A stretch of 64,000 nucleotides of DNA from Leifsonia sp. TF02-11 (GCF_017565305.1 NZ_JAGEKP010000001.1:124001-188000); one strand, 5' to 3'; shown: positions 33,923-43,656, counted from the stretch's first letter. The notes: a model not told the origin generated them from the letters alone. A program made the numbers and translations.

Positions 33923-35010
33923 GGCGCTTCCTCCAGCGCCCGTCGTTGCCCGCTGTTGTGGTCGGCGTCGTTGTATCCCTCGGAGTAGGTCTACTCGTAG
34001 GAGTCTTGGCTGTGCGGCCTACCGCACCCGCGGCCATCGCGCCGAGCGCCTCGCTCGCCGTGGCTCCGGTTAAGGAAGTGCAAACCCTCGACGAACAGCC
34101 CGCGACACTCGCGGTCACGGCTTCGCCGGCGAAGGGCCTCACATCTTCGATGGCGGGAACAGTGACGAGCACATTGTGCATAGCCGGTGGCTCAGCCACT
34201 TCGGGTAACGCCGCGTTGTCCATCAACGACGAAATGATTGTCTACCTCGCCACGTCGCGGCCGTTGTGGCGCGACCTCGCCGTCGGTGACGTGGGCGCGG
34301 ACGTCCGTTCCCTTCAGGAGGAGTTGGTGACACTGGGTCACGCGATCCGGCCCGACGGGCGATTCGGAACGGCGACGCTCAGAGCAGTCGTCGAGGTGGC
34401 CGAGAAGGCCGGAGCGAGCGACGCGGCCACATGGTCGGTGCTACCCCACGATCGCGTGATCTGGCTTCCTGCACGGGCTGTTCAAACGGTGACCTGCGAT
34501 CGTCGGCTAGGCGACAGGGTGAGCGAAGGCGACGCGGTTGCGACGCTTCCCAGCGGAGTGGCCGCCGCCAAGGTCTCACCGCTGCCGGCGAATGCTCTAT
34601 CGGGCGACAGGGTGGTGGTCGTCGGCGACCTGACACTTCCCGTCGACGCGTCCGGATCAATCGCGGCCGCCGAAAGTCTCGTCCGGCTGGCGCAATCCAC
34701 TGAATATCGGGAACATGCCGATCGCGCGAGCACCGATGAGTCCGGTGCCGCTCCCTTCACCGGTGGTTCGGCGGGGGCAGAGCTATCGATCACGTATCGG
34801 CTCGCCACGCCTGTCAGCGTCATCTCGGTTCCCGCCGCGTCCGTGTACGACACGCACGGAGCCGCGGCGTGCGTGGCTGTGAGGGGCCGCGGTATCGCGA
34901 TGACGATAGTAGGTTCGCAGCTGGGGCAAACCTTCGTCGTTCCTGAGCAGGACGTACGGGTCCGCGAAGTCGACCTCGACACGAGAGACGCGTCGGCATG
35001 CCGAAAGTAG
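33919..35010 (+). CDS. HlyD/YknX-like adaptor with a peptidoglycan-binding domain
   Basis: A 363-residue membrane fusion protein. One N-terminal membrane helix (about 10-35) is followed by a split lipoyl-like/beta-barrel adaptor domain into which a PG_binding_1 domain is inserted (about 130-180, GDVGADVRSLQEELVTLGH, DGRFGTATLRAV). The C-terminal part resumes the adaptor fold. This architecture is common in actinobacterial tripartite-like ABC systems. The GTG 33919 overlaps the lipoprotein stop. It would link the permease to the cell wall during export. Confidence 0.82.
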   Translation: MRRFLQRPSLPAVVVGVVVSLGVGLLVGVLAVRPTAPAAIAPSASLAVAPVKEVQTLDEQPATLAVTASPAKGLTSSMAGTVTSTLCIAGGSATSGNAALSINDEMIVYLATSRPLWRDLAVGDVGADVRSLQEELVTLGHAIRPDGRFGTATLRAVVEVAEKAGASDAATWSVLPHDRVIWLPARAVQTVTCDRRLGDRVSEGDAVATLPSGVAAAKVSPLPANALSGDRVVVVGDLTLPVDASGSIAAAESLVRLAQSTEYREHADRASTDESGAAPFTGGSAGAELSITYRLATPVSVISVPAASVYDTHGAAACVAVRGRGIAMTIVGSQLGQTFVVPEQDVRVREVDLDTRDASACRK

Positions 35011-35624
35011 GCTCCGGCCACGATCGGCGTGTCGTAGCGACGGAGCTCTCGCACCGATTCGGGGAGGCGCCCATCCTCTTCGGCGGGCTGAGCTTCACCC
35101 TCGTGCCGAATGAGGTCTATGCCCTGACCGGTCCGTCAGGGTCGGGGAAGAGCACGCTCCTCAGTGTGCTCGCCGGATGGCTCGAGCCGGCCTCGGGCAG
35201 CCTGTCGCGGGTGAACATCGGCAAGATCTCCTGGATTTTCCAGAACCCGCACGGGGTCGCCGCTCGAACGGCCGAGGATCATGTCGCCCTCCCGCTCTTG
35301 GCGCAGGGACGAGCGCACGAAGACGCCCGCGCGGAGGCTCGGGTCCGATTGGCGCACGTCGGACTGTCGCAGGTCGCCGGATCGCCCTTCCGAGAGTTGT
35401 CGGGAGGCGAAGCGCAGAGGCTGATGCTTGCTCGAGGGTTGGCCTCTGAACCCGATCTCCTCTTGGTAGATGAGCCGACGGCGCAGCTCGACCCCCGTAC
35501 CGCCGCCGCGGTCAACGAAGCGATCGCATCGGTCGCAGGACAGGGATGCATCGTGGTCGTTGCCACCCACGATCCACGAACGCGAGCCGCGTGCACCGGT
35601 GTCATCGATCTGGCCGGCCAATGA
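34998..35624 (+). CDS. ABC transporter ATP-binding protein (MacB/YknY-like)
   Basis: A 208-residue ATPase with Walker A GPSGSGKST (about 45-53), Q-loop WIFQNPHG, signature LSGGEAQRL (about 134-142), Walker B LLLVDEPTAQLD and the switch His in ATHDP. It belongs to the LolD/MacB/FtsE class that pairs with FtsX-like permeases. It overlaps the adaptor gene by 13 bases and the permease gene by four (ATGA). Confidence 0.93.
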   Translation: MPKVGSGHDRRVVATELSHRFGEAPILFGGLSFTLVPNEVYALTGPSGSGKSTLLSVLAGWLEPASGSLSRVNIGKISWIFQNPHGVAARTAEDHVALPLLAQGRAHEDARAEARVRLAHVGLSQVAGSPFRELSGGEAQRLMLARGLASEPDLLLVDEPTAQLDPRTAAAVNEAIASVAGQGCIVVVATHDPRTRAACTGVIDLAGQ

Positions 35625-36706
35625 GGCTTCGTTCGCTCGTCCGCGAAGCCGCGCTGAACGTCGCCAGCGGGACGACGCGGGCGGCAGTCTTCTGCCTTGC
35701 CCTCGCGTGCGTCGTCGTCGCGTGTGCAGGAGCAGACGTCGCACAAGTCGCGGACATCGGGCACCGCGCTGCAGAGTTTCGCGACCGGGGCGGTTCGACG
35801 CTCGTGTATCGGATGAAGAACGGAATCGACGCATCGGTCTGCGATCGGCTCATGGCGATCCCGGGAGTATCCGCGGCCGGAGCAGTGCGACAACGGAGCA
35901 GTGGAGAGGTTGCGGCGGCATTGCCGGACCAGGTCATTCCGACCTTCGATGTCTCCGCCGGATTCGGAGGCTTCAGAGCACTCGGTGGGGTATCAGCGGC
36001 GAACGGTGTCTTCATCGCAGAAGACCTGGCATCCACGCTGGGCGTCGTGCCTGGCCGGTCGCTCGCGCTGGCCGCGGGCGATTCCCGTATCGGAGCTGTG
36101 TTCCGCTATCCCGCCGATGGGCGACTCTCCGGCTACGGCTATTCGATTCTGAGTCCCACCGACGCTTCTCAACCATACGACGAGTGCTGGATCGAGGCAT
36201 GGCCGGCGACGGATGCACTCCTCTCCGTCGTCCCGACAGTTCTGATGCCCGGTGCTGCCTCGAACGTTGCTCCAGGCCAAGGGCCCCAGCTCAAACAGCT
36301 GAACGCATCTCTCGGCACCCGATTCGACGGCGCTCACACCTTCGAGAGTAGGATCACGCGATTTGCGCCAGAGGTGGTCGTCTTCATCGGCATCATCCTG
36401 GGGTACCTCTCCGTCACTCGTCGGAGGCTGGAACTGGCAGCAAGCCGCCACGCTGGAGTAAGTGCCGCCGGCCAGGCATTCCAGCTGATGGTCGAATCGC
36501 TCGTATGGTCTGCTACCGCGTCGATCGTCGCGCTGCCGCTGCTCGGGACGTTCGTGGTGGTGCAGCAGGCGGGAGATCCGTCGTCGTTGTTGAGCGTCGC
36601 GGTGTGGCCCGTGGCGGCCTCGATGCCGGCTGTCCTCATTGGAACGATCAGCGGGGTTCTCTCTGTACGAGAACGGCACCTGTTCGTCTACTTCAAGTCT
36701 CGATGA
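35621..36706 (+). CDS. FtsX/MacB-like ABC permease
   Basis: A 361-residue permease with one N-terminal helix (about 20-40), a large outside domain (about 45-245) and three C-terminal helices (about 250-270, 300-322 and 328-350). This is the MacB/FtsX topology, in which ATP hydrolysis moves the outside domain instead of opening a channel. It is the last gene of the five-gene operon and the partner of the ATPase at 34998. It ends 16 bases before the convergent APC permease gene. Confidence 0.85.
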   Translation: MRLRSLVREAALNVASGTTRAAVFCLALACVVVACAGADVAQVADIGHRAAEFRDRGGSTLVYRMKNGIDASVCDRLMAIPGVSAAGAVRQRSSGEVAAALPDQVIPTFDVSAGFGGFRALGGVSAANGVFIAEDLASTLGVVPGRSLALAAGDSRIGAVFRYPADGRLSGYGYSILSPTDASQPYDECWIEAWPATDALLSVVPTVLMPGAASNVAPGQGPQLKQLNASLGTRFDGAHTFESRITRFAPEVVVFIGIILGYLSVTRRRLELAASRHAGVSAAGQAFQLMVESLVWSATASIVALPLLGTFVVVQQAGDPSSLLSVAVWPVAASMPAVLIGTISGVLSVRERHLFVYFKSR

Positions 36707-36722
36707 GCGCGACGGGGGCGCC

Positions 36723-38246
36723 TCAGTCGCGCACCGGCTCGAGCAGCAGCTCCGGGCCCGGGGCGACCCGGCGGTCGCGCGCCCGCTGCCAGAAGTAGCC
36801 GGCCAGCGCCAGCACTGTGATGACGATCAGCGTCCCCACGGTGAAGCCCTCGAAGGTCGGCCGGTCGACGCCCCAGGTGTCGACGAAGTCGTATGTGAGG
36901 CCGAACAGCGACTCGAGCGTTCCGGGGAAGACCGCCACCCAGGAGCCGAGGAGCACCCAGGCGTAGATGACCACGACCGCGGTCCACAGGCCGGCGCGGC
37001 CTCCGGGGACGCGGAACGGGCGCTCGATGTCCGGGTACTTCCGGCGGAGCCGGATGATCGACGGGAAGATCACCAGGTACGACAGCAGCAGCGTCGAGAT
37101 GGCGACGGTCAGCACCACGGTGAAGACGGCGGCGGTGCTGCCCTTCAGCAGCAGGGTCGCGGCGATGCAGAAGACGGTGGCGACGATCCCGGAGAGCATG
37201 TTCATCCGCACCGGGGTGCCGAACCGCTTCGAGAAGACGCCGAAGTAGCGGAAGAACGCGCCGTCGGCGCCCGCCGCCGCCTGCACGCGGTCGGACGCGA
37301 TCATCCAGGCGCTCGCCTGCGTCAGCACCACGAACACGAACAGCAGCGCCGCGACGAACATGACGGGGCCGGTGGCGATCCCGTAGACCGAGAACACCTC
37401 CTTGAAGGCGTCGAGGAGGCCGCTCGCGCCCTGCACCTTGTCGGCCGGGAGCACCGCCAGGATGGCGAAGATGGGGACGAGGTAGCAGAGGATCGAGATG
37501 ATTCCGGAGGAGGCGATCGCCTTCGGGACGTCCTTCTGCGGGTTGCGCATCTCTTCGGCCGCGCCGTTGGGCGCCTCGAAGCCGACGACGGCGAACAGGA
37601 TGACCGGCGTCACCGCGAGGAAGCCGCTGAGCGTGGGGGAGAAGGCGCCGGCCGCGTAGCCGTGCACGCCGTTCTTCATGGCGTAGACGACCACGGTGAC
37701 GACGAAGACCAGCAGCAGCGCGATCTTGACGACCGCTCCCGCGGCGACGATGTGCTTGCCGTAGCGGAGGCCGATGATCGCCGTTCCGATGGCCAGCCAG
37801 ATGAACACCAGCTTGAAGACGATGTCACCCGCGCTGCCCTCCGGAAGCGGTGCGATGTACGCGCCCCAGGTCGCCGCGGAGATGAACACCAGCGAGCCGC
37901 CCATCCAGAGCGGATTGGTGATCCAGTAGAAGAGCGTCGCGATCGCACCGGTCAGCTTGCCGAACGCGAGCCGCACCCAGACGAAAGGCCCGCCTTCGTC
38001 GTGGAAGGTGCTGCCCAGCTCGGAGATCACCAGTGCATACGGGAAGAGGAAGGTGACGCCGATGATGGCGGTCCAGGTGAACGCCTCGGCGCCGCCTCCC
38101 GCGGCGATCTGCGCGACCGTGTCGATGGAGATGACGGCGCTGATCGACAGGAAGACGATGTCGAGCCGGCCCAGCGTCTTGTGGAAGCGCTGGGCCCGGA
38201 TGCTCGACGTCGTGAGCTTCGCGTCGTTCCGGGTGGATGAACTCAT
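36723..38246 (-). CDS. APC family amino acid/amine permease
   Basis: A 507-residue transporter with about 12 membrane helices. It has the family pattern near the N-terminus (DIVFLSISAVISIDTVAQIAAGG) and GFEAPNGAAEEMRNPQKDVPKAI, typical of the amino acid-polyamine-organocation family, glutamate:GABA antiporter-like branch. The next gene on the same strand upstream is an aldehyde dehydrogenase of the aminoaldehyde type, so amine or GABA-like substrates are plausible. Confidence 0.9.
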   Translation of the reverse strand: MSSSTRNDAKLTTSSIRAQRFHKTLGRLDIVFLSISAVISIDTVAQIAAGGGAEAFTWTAIIGVTFLFPYALVISELGSTFHDEGGPFVWVRLAFGKLTGAIATLFYWITNPLWMGGSLVFISAATWGAYIAPLPEGSAGDIVFKLVFIWLAIGTAIIGLRYGKHIVAAGAVVKIALLLVFVVTVVVYAMKNGVHGYAAGAFSPTLSGFLAVTPVILFAVVGFEAPNGAAEEMRNPQKDVPKAIASSGIISILCYLVPIFAILAVLPADKVQGASGLLDAFKEVFSVYGIATGPVMFVAALLFVFVVLTQASAWMIASDRVQAAAGADGAFFRYFGVFSKRFGTPVRMNMLSGIVATVFCIAATLLLKGSTAAVFTVVLTVAISTLLLSYLVIFPSIIRLRRKYPDIERPFRVPGGRAGLWTAVVVIYAWVLLGSWVAVFPGTLESLFGLTYDFVDTWGVDRPTFEGFTVGTLIVITVLALAGYFWQRARDRRVAPGPELLLEPVRD

Positions 38247-38349
38247 CGGGGACTCCTTCGTCCTGACATTCTCGTGGGGTGGGGTGACTGACGGAGCAGG
38301 GCGAACGCGCGGCCGAGGTCCAGGACGCGCTCAGCGCCGCCGGGCCGGG

Positions 38350-39813
38350 CTAGGCGTGCTGGAACCACGTGGTCTTCAGGCCGACGTAGTTGTCGATGGC
38401 GTGCCGGGAGAGGTCGCGGCCGAAGCCGGACTGCTTGAACCCGCCGAACGGGGTGGTGGAGCCGAGCGCGTCCACGGTGTTCACGGAGACCGTTCCGGCG
38501 ACCAGGCGCTCGGAGACGCGGTGCGCGCGGGACAGACTGGAGGTCCAGACCGATGCGGCGAGACCGTAGTCCGTGGCGTTCGCCGCGCCCACGGCGTCGT
38601 CCTCGTGGTCGAACGCCTGGACCACGACGAGCGGGCCGAAGATCTCGTCGCGGTGCAGCGGGTGCGACAGCGGGAGGCCCACCACGATCGCCGGGTCGAT
38701 GAACGCCGACGAGCCGTCGCGCTCGATGCGCTCGCCGCCGATCAGCTCGCCGTCGCGCGCCGCCGCGGCGATCGCCTCCGCGACGCCGTCGGCGTGCGAT
38801 TCGGAGACGAGTGCGCCGTTGCCGCTGGCCGGGTCGAGCGGGTCGCCCGACCGGTAGGCCTGTGCCGCGGTCGCGAGGAGGCCGACGAACTCGTCGTAGA
38901 CGGGTCGCTCGACGAAGATGCGCGAGTTGGCCGAGCACACCTCGCCCTGGTTGTAGAACGCGCCGAACGCGGCCTTATCGGCGGCCAGTGCGAGGTCATC
39001 CACGTCGGCGAAGATCAGGTTGGAGCTCTTGCCGCCGGCCTCGAGGCTGAGCCGCTTCAGGTTCGATTCGCCCGCGTAGGTCAGCAGCTTCTTGGCGACG
39101 GCGGTCGACCCGGTGAAGGTGAGCGCGTCGACGTCGAGGTGGAGGCCGAGTGCACGACAGATGACCGAGCCCGGCCCGGGGACGACGTTGAGGACACCGG
39201 AGGGGAGGCCGGCCTCCAGGGCCAGCTCGCCGAGCCGGAGGGCGGTGAGGCTGGTGGTCTCTGCCGGCTTCAGCACGACGCTGTTGCCGGCGACGAGCGC
39301 GGGCGCGAGCTTCCAGGCCGCGATGTCGAGGGGGTAGTTCCACGGCACGATCGCGGCGACGACACCGAGGGCGACACGGCTGACGATGGCGGTGGATCCC
39401 GGGGGAGTGGCCGGGACCTCGTCGGTCAGCTTGTCGGCCAGCTCGCCGTACCAGCGGAACGTCGCCGCGGTGCCCGGCACGTCGACGGTGCGCGTCTGCG
39501 AGAGCGGCTTGCCCATGTCGAGCGACTCGAGCAGCGCGAGCTCCTCGGCGTCGCGCTCGATGAGGTCGGCGAGCCGGCGCAGCACCGCGCCGCGTTCGGC
39601 GGCGCCGAGGCCGCTCCACACCCGGCTCTCGTAGGCGGAGCGGGCGGCCGCGACGGCGCGGTCGACGTCGGCGGGGCCGCCTCTGGCGACCTCCGCGAGC
39701 GGCGCTCCGGTCGCGGGGTTGACCGTGATGAAGGTCTCACCCGACACCGCGTCCACCCGGTCGCCTTCGATGAGTGCCCTGCCGTCGAGGCGGACGGTTG
39801 TGTCGATCGTCAT
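38350..39813 (-). CDS. Aldehyde dehydrogenase (aminoaldehyde/PuuC-like)
   Basis: A 487-residue NAD(P)-dependent dehydrogenase. PWNYPLDIAAWKLAPALVAGN, the catalytic Glu in SLEAGGKSSNLIF and the catalytic Cys in NQGEVCSANSRI are clear. The GEVCSA form fits gamma-aminobutyraldehyde/gamma-glutamyl aldehyde dehydrogenases. ATG 39813 gives the usual length. Divergent from the flavoprotein operon across 240 bases; it could oxidise aldehydes made by the amine oxidase at 44385. Confidence 0.92.
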   Translation of the reverse strand: MTIDTTVRLDGRALIEGDRVDAVSGETFITVNPATGAPLAEVARGGPADVDRAVAAARSAYESRVWSGLGAAERGAVLRRLADLIERDAEELALLESLDMGKPLSQTRTVDVPGTAATFRWYGELADKLTDEVPATPPGSTAIVSRVALGVVAAIVPWNYPLDIAAWKLAPALVAGNSVVLKPAETTSLTALRLGELALEAGLPSGVLNVVPGPGSVICRALGLHLDVDALTFTGSTAVAKKLLTYAGESNLKRLSLEAGGKSSNLIFADVDDLALAADKAAFGAFYNQGEVCSANSRIFVERPVYDEFVGLLATAAQAYRSGDPLDPASGNGALVSESHADGVAEAIAAAARDGELIGGERIERDGSSAFIDPAIVVGLPLSHPLHRDEIFGPLVVVQAFDHEDDAVGAANATDYGLAASVWTSSLSRAHRVSERLVAGTVSVNTVDALGSTTPFGGFKQSGFGRDLSRHAIDNYVGLKTTWFQHA

Positions 39814-40053
39814 GCCGGAAGGGTACGCACGATGGGTGCATCGAAACGAGCGGCGAAAAGCGTTGAACTGCATCGATCGAATTGATCAACGGCTGCAGCG
39901 ACTATTCACGCGCGGACCATCACTTCCACTGATTCGATTCGTCGATTCTCATTGTTTTACAGATTCCATCGCTGCTGCTGACAATGACGGGACCGACCGC
40001 GGGGCAACACGGACCGCTCACGGTCAGCTCACGGTTCAGCGAAGGAGAGCAGC

Positions 40054-41334
40054 ATGTCGAGCCAGGAAATCGAGGTCCTCGTCGTCGGCGGAGGCCAGGC
40101 CGGTGTGGCGATGAGCGATCATCTGACCGACCGCGGCATCCCGCACCTCGTACTGGAGAAGGGCCGCATCGCCGAGCGCTGGCGCTCCGGGCGGTGGGAC
40201 TCCCTGGTCGCCAACGGCCCCGCCTGGCACGACCGCTTCCCGAAGCTGGAGTTCGAGACGGTCGGCGCCGACGACTTCGCGCCCAAGGACGACGTGGCCG
40301 ACTACTTCGTCGCGTACACGAAACTCATCGACGCGCCCATCCGCACCGGCGTAGAAGTCACCCGCGTCGTGCGCAACAGCGATCGCCCCGGCTTCACCGT
40401 CGAGACCTCGGATGGCGAGTTCCAGGCGCGCTACGTCGTGGCCGCGACCGGTCCGTTCCAGGTGCCGGTCGTCCCCGCGGTCGTCCCCGACGGAGCCGGC
40501 TTCACGCAGCTGCACTCGAGCGACTACCGCAACCCGGCGCAGCTGCCCGACGGCGGAGTGCTCGTCGTCGGCGCCGGGTCGTCCGGCGTCCAGATCGCCG
40601 ACGAGCTGCGCCGGTCGGGCCGTGAGGTCTGGCTGTCCGTCGGGCCGCACGACCGGCCCCCGCGCCGCTACCGTGGCCGCGACTTCGTCTGGTGGCTGGG
40701 AGTGCTCGGCAAGTGGGATCTCTCCGCACCTCCGCAGGGCGCAGAGCACGTCACCATTGCGGTGAGCGGGGCCGATGGCGGTCACACCGTCGACTTCCGC
40801 GAGCTCGCCGCGACCGGGATCACGCTGGTCGGCCGCACGAACGCCTTCGTCGACGGCCGGATGCGGTTCGCAGCCGATCTCGCCCGCAACGTCGCCGCCG
40901 GCGACGCCAACCTGTTCGCGCTGCTCGACGAAGCCGACGCCTATGTCGCCCGCAACGGCCTCGACTTGCCGGAGGAGCCGGAGGCACGCGTGCTCGGCGC
41001 CGACCCCGAGTGCCTCACCGACCCCGTGCTCGAGCTCGATCTGGCCGCGGCCGGGATCACCACGATCGTCTGGGCGACCGGCTTCCGCACCGACTACAGC
41101 TGGCTGCAGGTCGACGCGTTCGACGAGAGCGGACGGCCCGCCCACCAGCGCGGCGTCTCCGCCGAGGCCGGCGTCTACTTCCTGGGCCTGCCGTGGCAGT
41201 CGCGCCGCGGGTCCAGCTTCATCTGGGGGGTCTGGCACGACGCCCGCCACATCGCCGACCAGATCCAGATCCAGCGGGGTTACCTCGCCTACGACCAGCA
41301 GGCCGCGCTCGCGGCGGAAGGAGCAGTTCTCTGA
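40054..41334 (+). CDS. Flavin-dependent monooxygenase-like oxidoreductase
   Basis: A 426-residue protein with two dinucleotide-binding motifs: FAD site VGGGQAG (11-17) and a second VGAGSSGVQ (about 171-179), as in flavin monooxygenases/CzcO-like enzymes. The GFRTDYSW and RGSSFIWGVWHDARH segments near the end are conserved-looking. It starts an operon with RidA, DUF1028 and an M20 hydrolase; the stop overlaps the ridA-like start by one base. An N- or amine-oxidising role is likely. Confidence 0.85.
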   Translation: MSSQEIEVLVVGGGQAGVAMSDHLTDRGIPHLVLEKGRIAERWRSGRWDSLVANGPAWHDRFPKLEFETVGADDFAPKDDVADYFVAYTKLIDAPIRTGVEVTRVVRNSDRPGFTVETSDGEFQARYVVAATGPFQVPVVPAVVPDGAGFTQLHSSDYRNPAQLPDGGVLVVGAGSSGVQIADELRRSGREVWLSVGPHDRPPRRYRGRDFVWWLGVLGKWDLSAPPQGAEHVTIAVSGADGGHTVDFRELAATGITLVGRTNAFVDGRMRFAADLARNVAAGDANLFALLDEADAYVARNGLDLPEEPEARVLGADPECLTDPVLELDLAAAGITTIVWATGFRTDYSWLQVDAFDESGRPAHQRGVSAEAGVYFLGLPWQSRRGSSFIWGVWHDARHIADQIQIQRGYLAYDQQAALAAEGAVL

Positions 41335-41765
41335 TGCCGACCCACACCCGGATCCGCCCGTTCAACACCAAGGACACCTACCCGGAGCAGAACCTCGACA
41401 ACGACCTCTGCCAGGCGGTGGTCGCGAACGGAGTCGTCTATCTGCGCGGCCAGATCGGCCAGGACCTGGAGACCCGCGAATCCGTCGGCATCGGCGACGT
41501 GGAGGCTCAGGCCGAGAAGGCGATGGCGAACATCGCCATGCTGCTGGAGGAGGCCGGATCGAGCCTCGACGACATCGTCAAGGTGGTCATCTACATCGTC
41601 GACCCGCGCTACCGGGAGGCCGTCTACCGGGTCGTCGGCCGCTGGCTGAAGGGGGTCTTCCCGGTCTCCACGGGCATCGTGGTCTCCGCGCTCGCGCGGC
41701 CGGAGTGGCTGGTGGAGATCGACGCGACCGCGGTCGTCTCCGATTCCGGCGAGGTCGTCCGGTGA
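41334..41765 (+). CDS. RidA (YjgF/YER057c/UK114) family protein
   Basis: A 143-residue Rid protein. These trimers hydrolyse reactive enamines/imines formed by amine and amino acid oxidation. The conserved Arg lies in ALARPEWLVEIDATAV. Its place between an oxidising flavoenzyme and hydrolases suggests it hydrolyses an imine product. The stop overlaps the DUF1028 start by four bases. Confidence 0.9.
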   Translation: MPTHTRIRPFNTKDTYPEQNLDNDLCQAVVANGVVYLRGQIGQDLETRESVGIGDVEAQAEKAMANIAMLLEEAGSSLDDIVKVVIYIVDPRYREAVYRVVGRWLKGVFPVSTGIVVSALARPEWLVEIDATAVVSDSGEVVR

Positions 41766-42433
41766 CGTTCTCCATCCTCGCCGTCGACGACACCGGAGCC
41801 ATCGGCTCGGCCATCTGCTCCTCGTCGCCGGCCGTCGCCGCGCGCTGCGTCAACCTCGCCGACGGCATCGGCGGTGCGCACTCGCAGAACATCACCGACC
41901 CGCGGCTCGGGCCGCAGCTCATCAACGGGCTGCGCGACGGGCGACCGGTAGAGGAGGTACTGGCGTGGGTCGTCGACTCGACGCCCGACATCGACTACCG
42001 GCAGCTGCTGGTGATCGACCGCGACGGCCGCTCCGCCGTCCACTCGGGCTCGCACGTGCTCGGCCACCACGGCCAGGCGCAGTCCCCGCACGCGGTCGCC
42101 GCGGGCAACATGCTCGCCAGGGCCGACCTCCCGCAGCTCATGGTGGACGCCTTCGAGGCGGCGGCGGGTGACCTGGAGGTGCGGCTGCTGGCCGCGCTGA
42201 AGGCGGCGATCGCCGCCGGCGGCGAGGAGGGCCCCGTGCACTCGGCCGGCGTCGCTGTCGTCCGCGACGCCGGCTGGCGGGTCACCGACCTCCGCGTCGA
42301 CTGGGCCGACGACCCCGTGGCACTGCTCGACGAGATCCTCGTCGAGACCTGGCTGCCGCAGCGCGACGCGTACGTCACACGCGGACTGATGCCGGCGGGA
42401 GCGCCGAGCTACGGGGTGCCCGGGGATGAGTGA
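41762..42433 (+). CDS. DUF1028 family protein
   Basis: A 223-residue protein with the DUF1028 pattern FSILAVDDTGAIGSAICSSSPAVAARC and HSGSHVLGHHGQAQ, related to N-terminal nucleophile-type hydrolases but of unproven activity. Members sit often beside RidA and M20 peptidases, as here. GTG 41762 overlaps the Rid gene stop. Confidence 0.9.
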   Translation: MTFSILAVDDTGAIGSAICSSSPAVAARCVNLADGIGGAHSQNITDPRLGPQLINGLRDGRPVEEVLAWVVDSTPDIDYRQLLVIDRDGRSAVHSGSHVLGHHGQAQSPHAVAAGNMLARADLPQLMVDAFEAAAGDLEVRLLAALKAAIAAGGEEGPVHSAGVAVVRDAGWRVTDLRVDWADDPVALLDEILVETWLPQRDAYVTRGLMPAGAPSYGVPGDE

Positions 42434-43583
42434 CGCCGTCGCGGTCTCCGCCGCCGCCGCGCTGAAGGAGCGCGCGCGCGACCTCGTCGACGCCGACCTC
42501 CCTGCGCTCGTCGCTCTGTCCGAAGCCCTGCACGCCGACCCGGAGACCGCGTGGGACGAGCACCGCTCCTCTGCCCGGCTCCGCGACGCGCTCTCCGCCC
42601 GCGGATTCGCGGTGACGCCCGGCTACCTCGGGCTGGAGACCGCGTTCCTGGCGACCGCCGGCTCCGGCCCGGTGCGCATCGGCGTCTGCGCCGAGTACGA
42701 CGCGCTGCCGGGGCTCGGCCACGCCTGCGGGCACAACCTCATCGCTGCGATCGCCGTCGGGGTGGCCTCTTCGCTGGCGCCGCTGGCCGACGAGCTCGGC
42801 ATCACCGTGGAGGTCTACGGCACTCCGGCCGAGGAGGGCGGCGGCGGCAAGATCGAGCTGCTCGACCGCGGCGCGTTCGCCGGGCTCGACCTGGCCGTCA
42901 TGGCGCATCCCGGGCCGGTAGATGTGGCCGAGGCGCGGCCGTTCGCCGTCGCCCACTCGCACGTGCGCTACGACGGCAAGGCCGCCCACGCCGGCGCGTA
43001 TCCCGAGGAGGGCGTGAACGCCAACGACGCGTTCGTCGTCGCCCAGGTGGCGATCGGACTGCTGCGCCAGCAGCTTCCGCATTCGGCGCGGGTGCACGGC
43101 ATCCAGACCGTCGGCGGCCAGGCGCCCAATGCCATCCCCGACCGCACGGAGGGGCGCTGGTACGTGCGGGCGGAGACGCTTGCCGAGCTGGAGAGCGTCG
43201 AGGCCAGGGTGAACCGCTGCTTCGAGGCGGGCGCGCTGGCCTCTGGGACGACCCTCACGATCACGCCGGAGAGCAAGCCGTATTCGGAGTTCCGCAACGA
43301 CGAGCGTGCGCTCGGGTTCTATCGCGCCAACGCGACAGCGCTCGGCCGGGTCTTCGACACCTCGGGCTCCGGGAAGATGAATCGCGCCTCGACCGACATG
43401 GGCAACGTGTCGCAGGTCGTGCCGGCCATCCACCCGTACATCGGCGTGAACAGCCTGCCGGCCACCAACCACCAGCCGGAGTTCGCGGCGGCCTGCGTAG
43501 GCCCCGACGCGGAGCGCGCCCTGCGCGATGCGGCGGTCGCGCTCGCGCAGACCGTCATCGACGTCGCGCGGGCCACTTCCTGA
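42426..43583 (+). CDS. M20 family metallo-amidohydrolase
   Basis: A 385-residue zinc hydrolase like AbgB/ACY1L2-type amidohydrolases. Metal motifs: CAEYDALPGLGHACGHN (about 84-100) and the PAEEGGGG segment, later MAHPGP and the C-terminal TNHQPEF. It would cleave an N-acyl or peptide bond. It overlaps DUF1028 by eight bases and ends the operon; a long hairpin follows. Confidence 0.9.
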   Translation: MSDAVAVSAAAALKERARDLVDADLPALVALSEALHADPETAWDEHRSSARLRDALSARGFAVTPGYLGLETAFLATAGSGPVRIGVCAEYDALPGLGHACGHNLIAAIAVGVASSLAPLADELGITVEVYGTPAEEGGGGKIELLDRGAFAGLDLAVMAHPGPVDVAEARPFAVAHSHVRYDGKAAHAGAYPEEGVNANDAFVVAQVAIGLLRQQLPHSARVHGIQTVGGQAPNAIPDRTEGRWYVRAETLAELESVEARVNRCFEAGALASGTTLTITPESKPYSEFRNDERALGFYRANATALGRVFDTSGSGKMNRASTDMGNVSQVVPAIHPYIGVNSLPATNHQPEFAAACVGPDAERALRDAAVALAQTVIDVARATS

Positions 43584-43588
43584 CCCCA

Positions 43589-43656
43589 GCCATCGCTTCC
43601 TCACTTCCTCCCGCGACACGCCGGCTTCCGGCGGGAGAAAGTGAGGAAGCGACGGC
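43589..43656. terminator. Long inverted repeat between convergent genes
   Basis: Two 26-base arms (43589-43614 and 43631-43656) match at 24 positions, core TCGCTTCCTCACTT. A small CGCCGG/CCGGCG stem caps the loop. It lies exactly between the M20 stop and the TetR stop, touching the latter. It probably terminates both; no T-run. Confidence 0.78.
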
